Assembly: GCA_964648005.1 (NCBI GenBank)
Contig: CAZYKR010000102.1
Location: 1-13,452, forward strand
Direction: 5' to 3'
DNA: 13,452 nt
Origin: JAGQTE01 sp964648005
GTDB lineage: Bacteria; Actinomycetota; Acidimicrobiia; Acidimicrobiales; Acidimicrobilacustridaceae
Part shown: piece by piece, positions 7,028 through 13,452 of the stretch
How positions within the stretch are numbered: the first letter of the stretch is position 1
How the letters are laid out: the number at the start of each line of letters is the position of its first letter
The notes under the pieces: model-generated
Databases searched by the model: none
Told to the model about the DNA's origin: nothing
Seen by the model: only the letters and a program-made list of their open reading frames with translations
Program-made: the position numbers and the translations under genes

Positions 7028-7071
7028 TCCGAGTCTCGGCCGACCGACCAACCGGGTCGCGCTGTCCGGTC

Positions 7072-7140
7072 GCATCTGGCACGACCGACGACGGAACGAC
7101 CCGGCAGCTTCCGTCACCTAGTGACGCGATCTGCCGGGTC
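7072..7140. repeat. 69-bp tandem hairpin unit 1
   Basis: Unit 1 spans one 69-bp period. Inside it an 11-bp perfect inverted repeat, CGACCCGGCAG (7097-7107) and CTGCCGGGTCG (7131-7141, its last base entering unit 2), encloses a second perfect hairpin, CGTCAC (7112-7117) and GTGACG (7121-7126), with the 3-nt loop CTA. The two stems are separated by short internal loops. A degenerate copy of the 3' part of the unit precedes it at about 7040-7071. Confidence 0.8.
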
Positions 7141-7209
7141 GAATCGGGTACGACCGACGACCGAACGACCGTGCAGATCACGCTCCATCGTGACGCGATG
7201 TGCACGGTC
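7141..7209. repeat. 69-bp tandem hairpin unit 2
   Basis: Unit 2 repeats unit 1 without gaps, sharing long blocks such as ACGACCGACGAC and GTGACGCGAT. Its outer stem, CGACCGTGCA (7166-7175) and TGCACGGTCG (7201-7210), is again perfectly paired although two base pairs differ from unit 1 on both sides. An inner stem, TCACG (7178-7182) and CGTGA (7189-7193), is present with a 6-nt loop. A partial third period continues to about 7225 (ACGACCG at 7219). Confidence 0.8.
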
Positions 7210-7294
7210 GAATCGGTCACGACCGTGGGGGGAAGCGACCGCTGCTGCCCGACGACTCCGGGCGACGGCCGGCAGGCGCCGCGCACCGAGCGAG

Positions 7295-7321
7295 CGCACC
7301 GGTCGCACCGGTCGCACCGGA
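7295..7321. repeat. 9-bp unit repeated three times
   Basis: CGCACCGGT occurs at 7295-7303 and 7304-7312, and as CGCACCGGA at 7313-7321, inside the region upstream of metY. It is a simple tandem repeat with no clear role. Confidence 0.7.
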
Positions 7322-7473
7322 CCGGGCAGGCGGGCGGGAGCACCGGACGGGCAGGTCTGCCAGACTCCCCCGTCGCGATCGACGCGCCGGACCGTCCACG
7401 CGTGGCCGGCCGATCGATTCGACGACGAGACACCGCGAGACGACCGAGCCATCCAAGACCGAGCCAGCAACCC

Positions 7474-7479
7474 GAGGAG
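7474..7479 (+). promoter_or_regulatory. Ribosome binding site of metY
   Basis: GAGGAG ends 7 nt before the GTG at 7487 and fixes the metY start against an in-frame extension reaching back to 7121. Confidence 0.75.
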
Positions 7480-7486
7480 CAGACCC

Positions 7487-8803
7487 GTGGCAGACGAGAC
7501 CCAGGGCTTCGAGACCCGACAGATCCATGCCGGCCAGGAGCCCGACCCGACGACCGGCGCGCGCGCCGTGCCGATCTACCAGACCACGGCGTACCAGTTC
7601 CGTGACTCCGACCACGCCGCCAACCTGTTCGCCCTCAGCGAGATCGGCAACATCTACACCCGGATCATGAACCCGACCCAGGGCGTCTTCGAGGCCCGCC
7701 TCGCCTCGCTCGAGGGCGGCACCGCTACGGCGGTCGGCATCCCCGGCGCCCTCGCCGTCGCCTCGGGCCAGGCCGCCGAGACGCTGGCGATCCTGAACCT
7801 CGCCGAGTCGGGCGACCACATCGTGTCGGCCGCCTCGCTGTACGGCGGCACCTACAACCTGTTCCATCACACGCTGCCCAAGATGGGCATCGAGGTGAGC
7901 TTCGTCGAGGACCCCGACGACCTCGACGCCTGGCGCGCCGCCACCCGCGACAACACCAAGGCCTGGTACGGCGAGTCGATCGGCAACCCCCGCAACAACG
8001 TGCTCGACATCCGCGCCGTCGCCGACGCCGCCCACGAGCTGTCGCTGCCGCTGATCATCGACAACACGGTGGCCTCGCCCTGGCTGATCCGCCCGATCGA
8101 GCACGGCGCCGACATCGTCGTGCACTCGGCCACCAAGTTCATCGGGGGCCACGGCACCGCCATCGCCGGCGCCATCGTCGACGGCGGCACGTTCGACTTC
8201 GGCGCCTCGGGCCGCCACCCGATGTTCACCGAGCCCGACCCGAGCTACCACGGCCTCGCCTACTGGCCCGCCCTCGGTGCCGGCTCGTACATCATCAAGG
8301 CCCGCGTCCAGTTGCTGCGCGACATCGGCGCCGCCATCTCGCCGTTCAACGCCTTCCTCCTGCTGCAGGGCCTCGAGACGCTCAGCCTGCGCATGGAGCG
8401 CCACTGCGCCAACGCCGATGCCGTCGTGGCCTTCCTCGACGGCCACGACCAGGTCGAGTCGGTGGCCTTCGCCGGGCTCGCCTCGTCGCCGTGGCACGAG
8501 GTCGCCGAGCGCATGACGGGCGGCCGCGGCTACGGCTCGGTGCCGGCGTTCGTCATCAAGGGCGGCCGCGAGGCGGGCAAGCGGTTCGTCGAGGCGCTGA
8601 CGCTGCACAGCCACGTCGCCAACATCGGCGACGTCCGCAGCCTGGTGATCCATCCGGCGTCGACGACGCACTCGCAGCTCACCGCCGACGAGCAGCTGTC
8701 CGCCGGTGTGGAGCCGGGCCTGGTGCGCCTGTCGGTCGGCCTCGAGACCATCGACGACATCATCGCCGACCTCGAGCGAGGCTTCGCCGCCGCTCGGGGC
8801 TGA
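7487..8803 (+). CDS. metY: O-acetylhomoserine sulfhydrylase (aminocarboxypropyltransferase)
   Basis: This 438-residue cytosolic protein is a PLP enzyme of the Cys/Met-metabolism family. It would condense O-acetylhomoserine with sulfide to give homocysteine and acetate, the direct sulfhydrylation route to methionine. The N-terminal GFETRQIHAGQEPDPTTGAR block and PIYQTTAYQF (29-38) are typical of MetY rather than of cystathionine gamma-synthase. Y57 and R59 in YTRIMNPT contact the phosphate of the neighbouring subunit in this family. SLYGGTYNLF is at 117-126, Asp192 in IIDNT holds the pyridine nitrogen, and Lys217 in SATKFIGGHG is the Schiff-base lysine. The length is normal for MetY. GTG at 7487 is chosen for its GAGGAG site; the frame stays open to 7121, but that part crosses the hairpin repeats and shows no family similarity. 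No metX (acetyltransferase) partner is next to it. A hairpin follows the stop. Confidence 0.94.
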   Translation: MADETQGFETRQIHAGQEPDPTTGARAVPIYQTTAYQFRDSDHAANLFALSEIGNIYTRIMNPTQGVFEARLASLEGGTATAVGIPGALAVASGQAAETLAILNLAESGDHIVSAASLYGGTYNLFHHTLPKMGIEVSFVEDPDDLDAWRAATRDNTKAWYGESIGNPRNNVLDIRAVADAAHELSLPLIIDNTVASPWLIRPIEHGADIVVHSATKFIGGHGTAIAGAIVDGGTFDFGASGRHPMFTEPDPSYHGLAYWPALGAGSYIIKARVQLLRDIGAAISPFNAFLLLQGLETLSLRMERHCANADAVVAFLDGHDQVESVAFAGLASSPWHEVAERMTGGRGYGSVPAFVIKGGREAGKRFVEALTLHSHVANIGDVRSLVIHPASTTHSQLTADEQLSAGVEPGLVRLSVGLETIDDIIADLERGFAAARG

Positions 8804-8818
8804 CCCGACACGCCATCG

Positions 8819-8837
8819 GCTGCGGCTCGGCCGCAGC
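8819..8837 (+). terminator. Hairpin after metY, putative terminator
   Basis: GCTGCGGC (8819-8826) and GCCGCAGC (8830-8837) form a perfect 8-bp GC-rich stem with a TCG loop, 15 bp after the metY stop. There is no T-tract after it, which is common in high-GC actinobacteria, so termination is likely but not certain. Confidence 0.5.
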
Positions 8838-8899
8838 GTCCGCGTCCCGGCGCCGGGGCGGTCGTACCGTGTGCACCAACTCTTGCAGGAGGTCTGCAC

Positions 8900-9466
8900 A
8901 TGGCTGACGACCGCCGCGGCGCCGTCGACGTCCTGCGGGGATCGCGGATCCTCGCCTACAGCATCGGCGCGCTGTGCCTCATCGCCGGCATCGTCCTGAT
9001 CTTCTGGACCGACCGCACGTTCGTGTTCGTCGGCCGGCTCGCCGGGGTGCTCCTGTTGGTCATCGGCCTGTCCGAGGCCTTCGAGGCGATCACGACCCAC
9101 CGCAAGGGCTCGCTGTGGGGCCTGTTCCTGGCGCGCGGCCTGCTCAACATCGGGTTCGGCGTGGCCTTGGTGGTGTGGCCCGAGATCTCGCTGACGGTCA
9201 TCGTGTGGCTCTTCGGCCTCGACCTGGTCCTCACCTCGGTGCTGGCACTCGTGCTCGCCACACAGGTCGGCAAGGAGCAGGGACGATCGACGCTGCTGCT
9301 GCGCGGCGGGGTCGGGCTGGTGTTCGGCGTGATGGTCATGGCGTGGCCGGACACCACGCTCACGGTCGTGGCCTATCTCGTCGCGATCCAGCTGATCCTG
9401 TTCGGCCTGCTGCTGCTGTTCTCGGGCTGGCAGCTGACCAAGGCGACGGTGGTCGAGGCCGTCTGA
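8900..9466 (+). CDS. HdeD family (DUF308) membrane protein
   Basis: This 188-residue integral membrane protein has about six predicted membrane helices, at roughly 17-36, 41-63, 72-93, 97-121, 132-149 and 153-176. They form three similar helix pairs. Each pair has a short Trp-containing linker: FWTDRTFVFVG, VWPEISLTVIV and AWPDTTLTVVA. This threefold pattern is characteristic of the HdeD/DUF308 family, linked to acid resistance in enterobacteria but of uncharacterised function in actinobacteria. The start at 8900 follows AGGAGG (8887-8892) by 7 nt. The 96-bp gap from metY contains a terminator-like hairpin, so it probably has its own promoter. Its 3' end converges on the lipoprotein gene with only 19 bp between the stops. 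The family call is good; the physiological role is unknown. Confidence 0.88.
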   Translation: MADDRRGAVDVLRGSRILAYSIGALCLIAGIVLIFWTDRTFVFVGRLAGVLLLVIGLSEAFEAITTHRKGSLWGLFLARGLLNIGFGVALVVWPEISLTVIVWLFGLDLVLTSVLALVLATQVGKEQGRSTLLLRGGVGLVFGVMVMAWPDTTLTVVAYLVAIQLILFGLLLLFSGWQLTKATVVEAV

Positions 9467-9485
9467 GCCTCAGCTTCCGCTCGCC

Positions 9486-10361
9486 TCAGGTCGGCTCGCC
9501 CGGCGCCGTCGTCTCCGACGCCGAGCCGTCACCCGCGGTGCTGGACGAGCCGGAGCTCCCCGAACCCGAGCTCCCCGAACCCGAGCTCCCCGAACCCGAA
9601 CCCGAGCCCGACTCGGCCTCCTCGGCGGCGGCTTCCAACGCCTGGATGCGATCGAGGGCGAAGGTGCCCTCGATGCCGACGAACGTCTGCAGGTCGGTGT
9701 CGGTGACCGAGGAGATCTCGCCGCACACCATGTCGTCGGTGAGCTCGGTGATCGTCACGACGGAGTCCCCGAGCAGGAGCCGGTTCTCACCGATCCAGGC
9801 GGCGATGAAATTGATCTCGCCATCGGATTCCGGCGCGGTGTCCGACGTCGAGGTCGTCGAGGCGTCGGTGAAGGTCATGCCGGCGGCGATGGTGTCGTCC
9901 GAGGTCACGGAGACGGACAGGTACACATCCTCGGCGCCGAGGTTCTCCGGCTCACCGACGGGGATCGAGTAGCCGAACTGCTCGTCGACCGGGATCTCGG
10001 CGGACGAGACGGCGAAGCTGAGCGTCGTGTCGTAGTTGACGGTGTTGTCGGGGTGCGGGCCCTCGTCCGCCCAGGCGGTGACGATGTCGATCGGGCCGTC
10101 GCTGACGCCGGCCAGCGCTTCGTCGGCCGCCGTGTTGACCAGTCGCAGGTCGGTCTCGCACATCGCCATCTCGGACCCGGTCGTGCCCGACGGCGACGCC
10201 GAGCCGGGCGTCGAGCCCGCGCTGCCCGAACCGTCGCCGGACGAGGTCGTGTCGCTCGACGAGCAGGCGCCGCCCGCCAGCGCCAGCGCGCCGGCCATGG
10301 CGACCGTGAGGCTCACGGACTTCTTCGACTTGGACATCGGCTTGGACATCGGCTTGGACAT
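9486..10361 (-). CDS. Secreted Ser/Gly-rich lipoprotein, unknown function
   Basis: I do not recognise a family for this 291-residue protein. It has a lysine-rich N-region, a hydrophobic stretch (about 15-32) and a lipobox-like end LALAGGAC with Cys33. Gly occupies the -3 position, which is weaker than the usual Leu, so lipidation is likely rather than certain. A Ser/Thr/Gly linker follows (34-65). The folded part at about 66-250 holds the only two other cysteines, Cys68 and Cys213, perhaps a disulfide outside the membrane. The C-terminus (251-291) is a Gly/Ser repeat encoded by 15-bp tandem units. Three in-frame ATGs lie in 12-bp repeats (10361, 10349, 10337); 10361 is chosen because GGAGGG is just upstream. 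The gene follows the ABC transporter by 65 bp on the same strand but is too small, and lacks the motifs, to be its solute-binding protein. Confidence 0.85.
   Translation of the reverse strand: MSKPMSKPMSKSKKSVSLTVAMAGALALAGGACSSSDTTSSGDGSGSAGSTPGSASPSGTTGSEMAMCETDLRLVNTAADEALAGVSDGPIDIVTAWADEGPHPDNTVNYDTTLSFAVSSAEIPVDEQFGYSIPVGEPENLGAEDVYLSVSVTSDDTIAAGMTFTDASTTSTSDTAPESDGEINFIAAWIGENRLLLGDSVVTITELTDDMVCGEISSVTDTDLQTFVGIEGTFALDRIQALEAAAEEAESGSGSGSGSSGSGSSGSGSSGSSSTAGDGSASETTAPGEPT
9553..9597. repeat. Three 15-bp tandem repeats in the lipoprotein 3' end
   Basis: GAGCTCCCCGAACCC is repeated at 9553, 9568 and 9583, with partial GAACCCGAGC units following to about 9607. On the coding strand it encodes the Gly/Ser-rich tail. 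The unit length keeps the frame, so slippage would change tail length only. Confidence 0.85.
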
Positions 10362-10365
10362 CGGC
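10330..10365. repeat. Three 12-bp tandem repeats carrying alternative start codons
   Basis: TTGGACATCGGC is repeated at 10330, 10342 and 10354. On the minus strand each unit contains an in-frame ATG, giving MSKP-MSKP-MSKS at the lipoprotein N-terminus. Copy-number change would keep the frame but alter the positive N-region of the signal peptide. Confidence 0.85.
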
Positions 10366-10426
10366 CCTCCCACGGCTCGTCCTCGGACAACGACCCCGGC
10401 AACCTAGCGGCTCGGGACCGACCGTC

Positions 10427-13400
10427 TCAGAACGGGGTGGGCGCCGCCGGTGCGGTGCCCGGGTCCGGCGTGGCGGCGCCGGTGCCCGAGCGGTGGATGA
10501 CCTGCTCGTCGGTGCCGAGGTACGAGGCGATGACGCGTTCATGGGCCAGCACGTCGGCGGGGGCCCCGCGGGTGATGATGCGCCCGAGCTCCATCGCCAC
10601 CAGCTCGTCGCAGAGCGAGCTCATCAGCGCCATGTCGTGCTCGATGATGAGCAGCGAGCAGCCGGTGACCTGCTGCACCTGACGCAGCAGCGGTCCCAGC
10701 GCCTCGGTCTCGCGCTGCGCCACGCCCGCCGAGGGCTCGTCCAGCAGCACCACCGCCGGGTCCTGGGCCAGGATGCAAGCCAGCTCGACGATGCGGCGGG
10801 TGCCGGTCGACAGCTCGGCGGTCAGGTGCGATCGATACCGGGTGAGGCCGAGCAGCTCCAGCAGCTCGTCGGCCCGTTCGGCGGCGGCGGCCTCGGCGTC
10901 GCGGGCCACCGGCAGCCACAGGGCGGCGGCCAACGGATCGCGGTTGGCGAGGTGCTGATCGAGCGCCACCGCCACCGTCTCGTGCACGGTCAGCGACGGA
11001 TACAGGCGCGCCTCCTGGAACGATCGGCCCAACCCGGCGATGGCCCGCCGGTACGGCGGGAGTCCCGAGACGTCGGTGCCCCCGAGCAGGATCGATCCGC
11101 CGTCGATGGGCGTGAAGCCCGAGATGCAGTCGAGCAGCGTCGTCTTGCCCGCACCGTTGTGGCCGATGATGCCGACGATCGTGCCAGGGGCGAGGTGCAG
11201 GTGGACGTCGTCGACGGCCGTGACACCGCCGTAACGCTTGGTGAGCCCGACGCACTCCAACGCCACGCCGCGGGACCGGACCTCCTCCGCCCGCGCCGGT
11301 GCCACCGGGGCGGCCGGGTCACGACGGGTGGCGCGTGCGGCGTCGGCGTTGCCGACGAAGACCGAGCGCAGCACGTCGGGTCGCTCGAGCAGCTCGGCCG
11401 TCGGGCCGGTGAAGGTCACCGCGCCCTTCTCGAGGAACACGGCGCGCTCGGCCAGCAGCAGCGCCACGTTGACGCTCTGCTCGACGATGACGACCGTCGT
11501 GCCCGCGGCGTGCACCGCCCGCACGTGCTCGACCAGGTCGGCGACGACGGTCGGCGCCAGGCCGAGCGACAGCTCGTCGATGCAGAGCACCTCGGGGCGG
11601 GTGGCCAGCGCCATCGCCAGCGACAGCATCTGCTGCTCGCCACCGGAGAGGTCGGCCGCCTTGACGTCGAGCCGGTCACCGAGCCGAGGCATGAGCTCGA
11701 GCGCCTCGCGCCGCACGGTGGCCACGGCGTCGCGCTCGCCGTGGCGCAGCCATGCCGCCAGGCGCAGGTTCTCGACGACGGTCAGCGAGCCGAACAGCCC
11801 CCGGCCGCCTGGCATCAGCGAGATGCCGCGCCGGGCGACCTCCTCGGGGTGCAGGCCGCGCAGCGGGGCGCCGTCGAGGTCGACGGTGCCGGCGTCGGGC
11901 GGCAACAGGCCGGTGACGCAGCGCAGCAGCGTGGACTTGCCGGCGCCGTTGGTGCCGAGCAGGGCCACCAGCTCGCCCGGGCGCACCTCGAGATCGACCC
12001 CGAACAGCACCTGCATGGGCCCGTAGGAGGCTTCGACGTCACGGCACACCAGGGTGCGTGACCCCGCCACCAGGCCGGGGGCGGCCTTGGCCTCGGCCCG
12101 CGCCGCGCGTCGCGCCTGCAGCCGCTCGAGCGGCCGGCGCAGCGCGGCGCCGGCGCTGTCCGCCCCGCCGGGACCACCGACCTCGTCGTCGAGCTCGATG
12201 CCGCGCGCCAGCGCCACCCGCCGCTGCAAGCGGATCTCGAGGTTGCGCACCACCTGGATGAGGCCCTGCGGGACGCCGAGCAGGACGAGCAGGGTGCCGG
12301 CCCCGGTGATGATCAGCTGGTAGGTGGGCACGACATACGCGATGCCCTGCACCAGGACCACGCCCAGCAGCGCACCGCCGATCGACGACATGCCGCCGAT
12401 GACGGCCATCGAGAAGACGAGCAAGCTCATCGCCGGCTCGAACGTGTGGTAGCCGACGCCGCCCAGCACTTGGACGTAGAGGCCGCCGGCGACGCCGGCG
12501 ATCATGCCCGAGATGACGAAGGCCCCGAGTCGGCTGCGGACGGTGCCGATGCCGGCGGCCTCGGCGGCGCGCCGGTTGTCGCGCCCGGCCAGCCAGCTGC
12601 GGCCCGTGCGGGCCCGGCGCATGCCGGTCACGGCCACGATGGTGATGGCCAGCACGCCGAGGCACAGCAGGTACAGCACCGATTCGCTGCCGGCGTCGAA
12701 GGTGCCCCACAGCACCGGCCGCGAGAACGAGTCCGGGATCTGGTCCGGGAAGTTCACCGGGTTCAAGAAGAAGGAGTCGACGGCGACGGCGAAGGCCAGA
12801 GTGGTCACGGCCAGGAACAGCCCGGCCACTCGCAGGGCCGGCAGGCCCAGCAGCACCGCCAGCAGCGCGCCCGCTCCGGCGGCGGCGAGCAGCCCGAGGA
12901 ACAGGTCGACCTCGGCGCGGCCGACGAGGTTGGCCACGACGACGCCGCCGACCCCGGCGATGGCCGCCTGGCCGAGGCTCACCGAACCGCTCCAGCCGGT
13001 GAGCAGCACCACCGAGATGACGAGGATGCCGAGCAGCAGGGCCACGCTGACGCGGTTGAGCTGCGACGCCGTGGCGACGAACGGCAACCCGAGCACGATG
13101 ACGATGCCGATCGCCGCCAGCACCCGCCGGGTGATGCGCACCTGGCCGAGCCGGGCCAACGCCTCGGGCATGCGACGCCCCGGCGCCGTCGACCACACGT
13201 CGTCCCCCTCCGCGGTGCGGCCGCCGACGCCCTTCTGGACGAGCAGCGCCACCAGGATCACGACGAGGAACACGACGCTCGTGACCGACTGCTTGTCGAC
13301 GTTCCAACGCGTGACCTGGTCGAGCACGCCGAGCGCCACGCCGGCGAGCACGGCGCGGGGCAGGTCGGTCATCTTGGCCACGACGGCGGCGGCGAGGGCC

Positions 13401-13452
13401 GGAAGCAGCAGCTGCGGGCCGGCGGCGGCGTCGAGGACCAGGCCCTCGCTCG
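10427..13452 (-). CDS. Fused Liv-type ABC transporter (LivH tail-LivM-LivF-LivG), partial
   Basis: One reading frame of 1007 visible codons runs past the right edge, so the start lies outside; the GTG at 13381 is internal. It joins modules that are usually separate subunits of a branched-chain amino acid (HAAT) importer. 13450 to about 13228 resembles the end of the LivH permease. About 13130-12242 is the LivM permease, with GWSGSVSLGQAAIAG and MAVIGGMSSIGGALLG. A charged Ala/Arg linker follows. About 12061-11342 is a LivF-type ATPase: Walker A GTNGAGKST, signature LSGGEQQ, Walker B CIDE and the LivF-type VEQS in place of an H-loop His. About 11275-10502 is a LivG-type ATPase: Walker A GHNGAGKTT, signature LSTG, Walker B LLDEPSAGV and H-loop IIEHDM. 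It acts in the inner membrane. No solute-binding protein is visible. The ATPase order F then G reverses the common livG-livF gene order. The substrate is not certain. Confidence 0.9.
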   Translation of the reverse strand, partial: SEGLVLDAAAGPQLLLPALAAAVVAKMTDLPRAVLAGVALGVLDQVTRWNVDKQSVTSVVFLVVILVALLVQKGVGGRTAEGDDVWSTAPGRRMPEALARLGQVRITRRVLAAIGIVIVLGLPFVATASQLNRVSVALLLGILVISVVLLTGWSGSVSLGQAAIAGVGGVVVANLVGRAEVDLFLGLLAAAGAGALLAVLLGLPALRVAGLFLAVTTLAFAVAVDSFFLNPVNFPDQIPDSFSRPVLWGTFDAGSESVLYLLCLGVLAITIVAVTGMRRARTGRSWLAGRDNRRAAEAAGIGTVRSRLGAFVISGMIAGVAGGLYVQVLGGVGYHTFEPAMSLLVFSMAVIGGMSSIGGALLGVVLVQGIAYVVPTYQLIITGAGTLLVLLGVPQGLIQVVRNLEIRLQRRVALARGIELDDEVGGPGGADSAGAALRRPLERLQARRAARAEAKAAPGLVAGSRTLVCRDVEASYGPMQVLFGVDLEVRPGELVALLGTNGAGKSTLLRCVTGLLPPDAGTVDLDGAPLRGLHPEEVARRGISLMPGGRGLFGSLTVVENLRLAAWLRHGERDAVATVRREALELMPRLGDRLDVKAADLSGGEQQMLSLAMALATRPEVLCIDELSLGLAPTVVADLVEHVRAVHAAGTTVVIVEQSVNVALLLAERAVFLEKGAVTFTGPTAELLERPDVLRSVFVGNADAARATRRDPAAPVAPARAEEVRSRGVALECVGLTKRYGGVTAVDDVHLHLAPGTIVGIIGHNGAGKTTLLDCISGFTPIDGGSILLGGTDVSGLPPYRRAIAGLGRSFQEARLYPSLTVHETVAVALDQHLANRDPLAAALWLPVARDAEAAAAERADELLELLGLTRYRSHLTAELSTGTRRIVELACILAQDPAVVLLDEPSAGVAQRETEALGPLLRQVQQVTGCSLLIIEHDMALMSSLCDELVAMELGRIITRGAPADVLAHERVIASYLGTDEQVIHRSGTGAATPDPGTAPAAPTPF

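Larger units (their letters stand above)
6987..7486 (+). other. 500-bp gene-free stretch upstream of metY
   Basis: No gene is supported here; open frames exist on both strands but come from high GC and from repeats whose 69-bp period is a multiple of three. It holds, in order, a 13-bp direct repeat just after the dioxygenase gene, a degenerate and then two good 69-bp hairpin units, a 9-bp triplet repeat at 7295-7321 and the metY ribosome site. I looked for SAM riboswitch landmarks (SAM-I/SAM-IV cores) because of metY and could not recognise any. Part of it is probably the 5' leader of metY, but the transcription start is not visible. Confidence 0.6.

Noticed and set aside
7040..7230. CRISPR array or a 23-residue coding repeat
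   Set aside because: The units are contiguous with no unique spacers and no cas genes are near. Both strands are open, but the compensatory stem changes fit structure better than coding.
7121..7486. N-terminal extension of metY of about 120 residues
   Set aside because: It is Arg/Thr/Ser-rich, crosses the hairpin repeats, and the MetY N-terminal block begins right after the GTG with a good ribosome site.
7471..7490. SAH-riboswitch-like word CCGAGGAGC before metY
   Set aside because: It is isolated, overlaps the ribosome site, and the rest of the SAH aptamer is not present.
8974..9972. Plus-strand frame with PELPE repeats running into the lipoprotein region
   Set aside because: It overlaps the HdeD gene out of frame, then runs antisense to the lipoprotein. 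The repeat comes from the 15-bp units of the real gene.
13370..13381. GTG/ATG near 13381-13372 as the true start of the ABC transporter
   Set aside because: The frame is open to the window edge and the upstream residues continue LivH-like hydrophobic sequence, so the gene most likely starts outside.

Overview
This is a high-GC window with dense, mostly short-gapped genes. Codon use, GTG starts and the mix of families (FadD-type acyl-CoA ligase, SCO6745-like protein, Liv-type transporter, MetY) point to an actinobacterium. Acidimicrobiia or a relative is my guess from gene style, not from a marker gene. No rRNA, tRNA, IS element, phage gene or CRISPR array was seen.

Layout. 2-703 (+): C-terminal part of an acyl-CoA synthetase, cut by the window edge. 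It converges on an SDR oxidoreductase (736-1602, -). The SDR is divergent, across 54 bp, from a neutral/alkaline-ceramidase-family protein (1657-3792, +) that keeps the predicted zinc ligands but lacks the Ser of the usual GDVSPN motif. A 195-bp convergent gap (3793-3987) holds a tandem, nested palindromic repeat. Next comes a minus-strand pair, an SCO6745-like protein (3988-4839) and an alpha/beta hydrolase (4905-5954). The hydrolase is divergent from a LigB/DODA-type extradiol dioxygenase (6123-6986, +). A 500-bp stretch without genes (6987-7486) carries tandem 69-bp units with covarying hairpins. It leads into metY (7487-8803, +), then an HdeD-type membrane protein (8900-9466, +). The right part is all minus strand: a Ser/Gly-rich secreted lipoprotein (9486-10361) and a very large fused Liv-type ABC transporter (10427 to past the right edge).

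How the genes may work together. The left half looks lipid-oriented: acyl activation, an SDR and an amidohydrolase of the ceramidase family. The middle divergent pair, a ring-opening-type dioxygenase and an alpha/beta hydrolase, resembles an aromatic meta-cleavage step followed by hydrolysis. MetY assimilates sulfide into homocysteine. The right-hand transporter would import branched-chain amino acids or similar solutes, but no substrate-binding protein is visible. These links are inferred from adjacency only.

The most unusual signals are the covarying hairpin repeats before metY, the nested palindrome at 3849-3961, the LivH-LivM-LivF-LivG single-chain fusion, and the ceramidase homologue with the altered serine motif.
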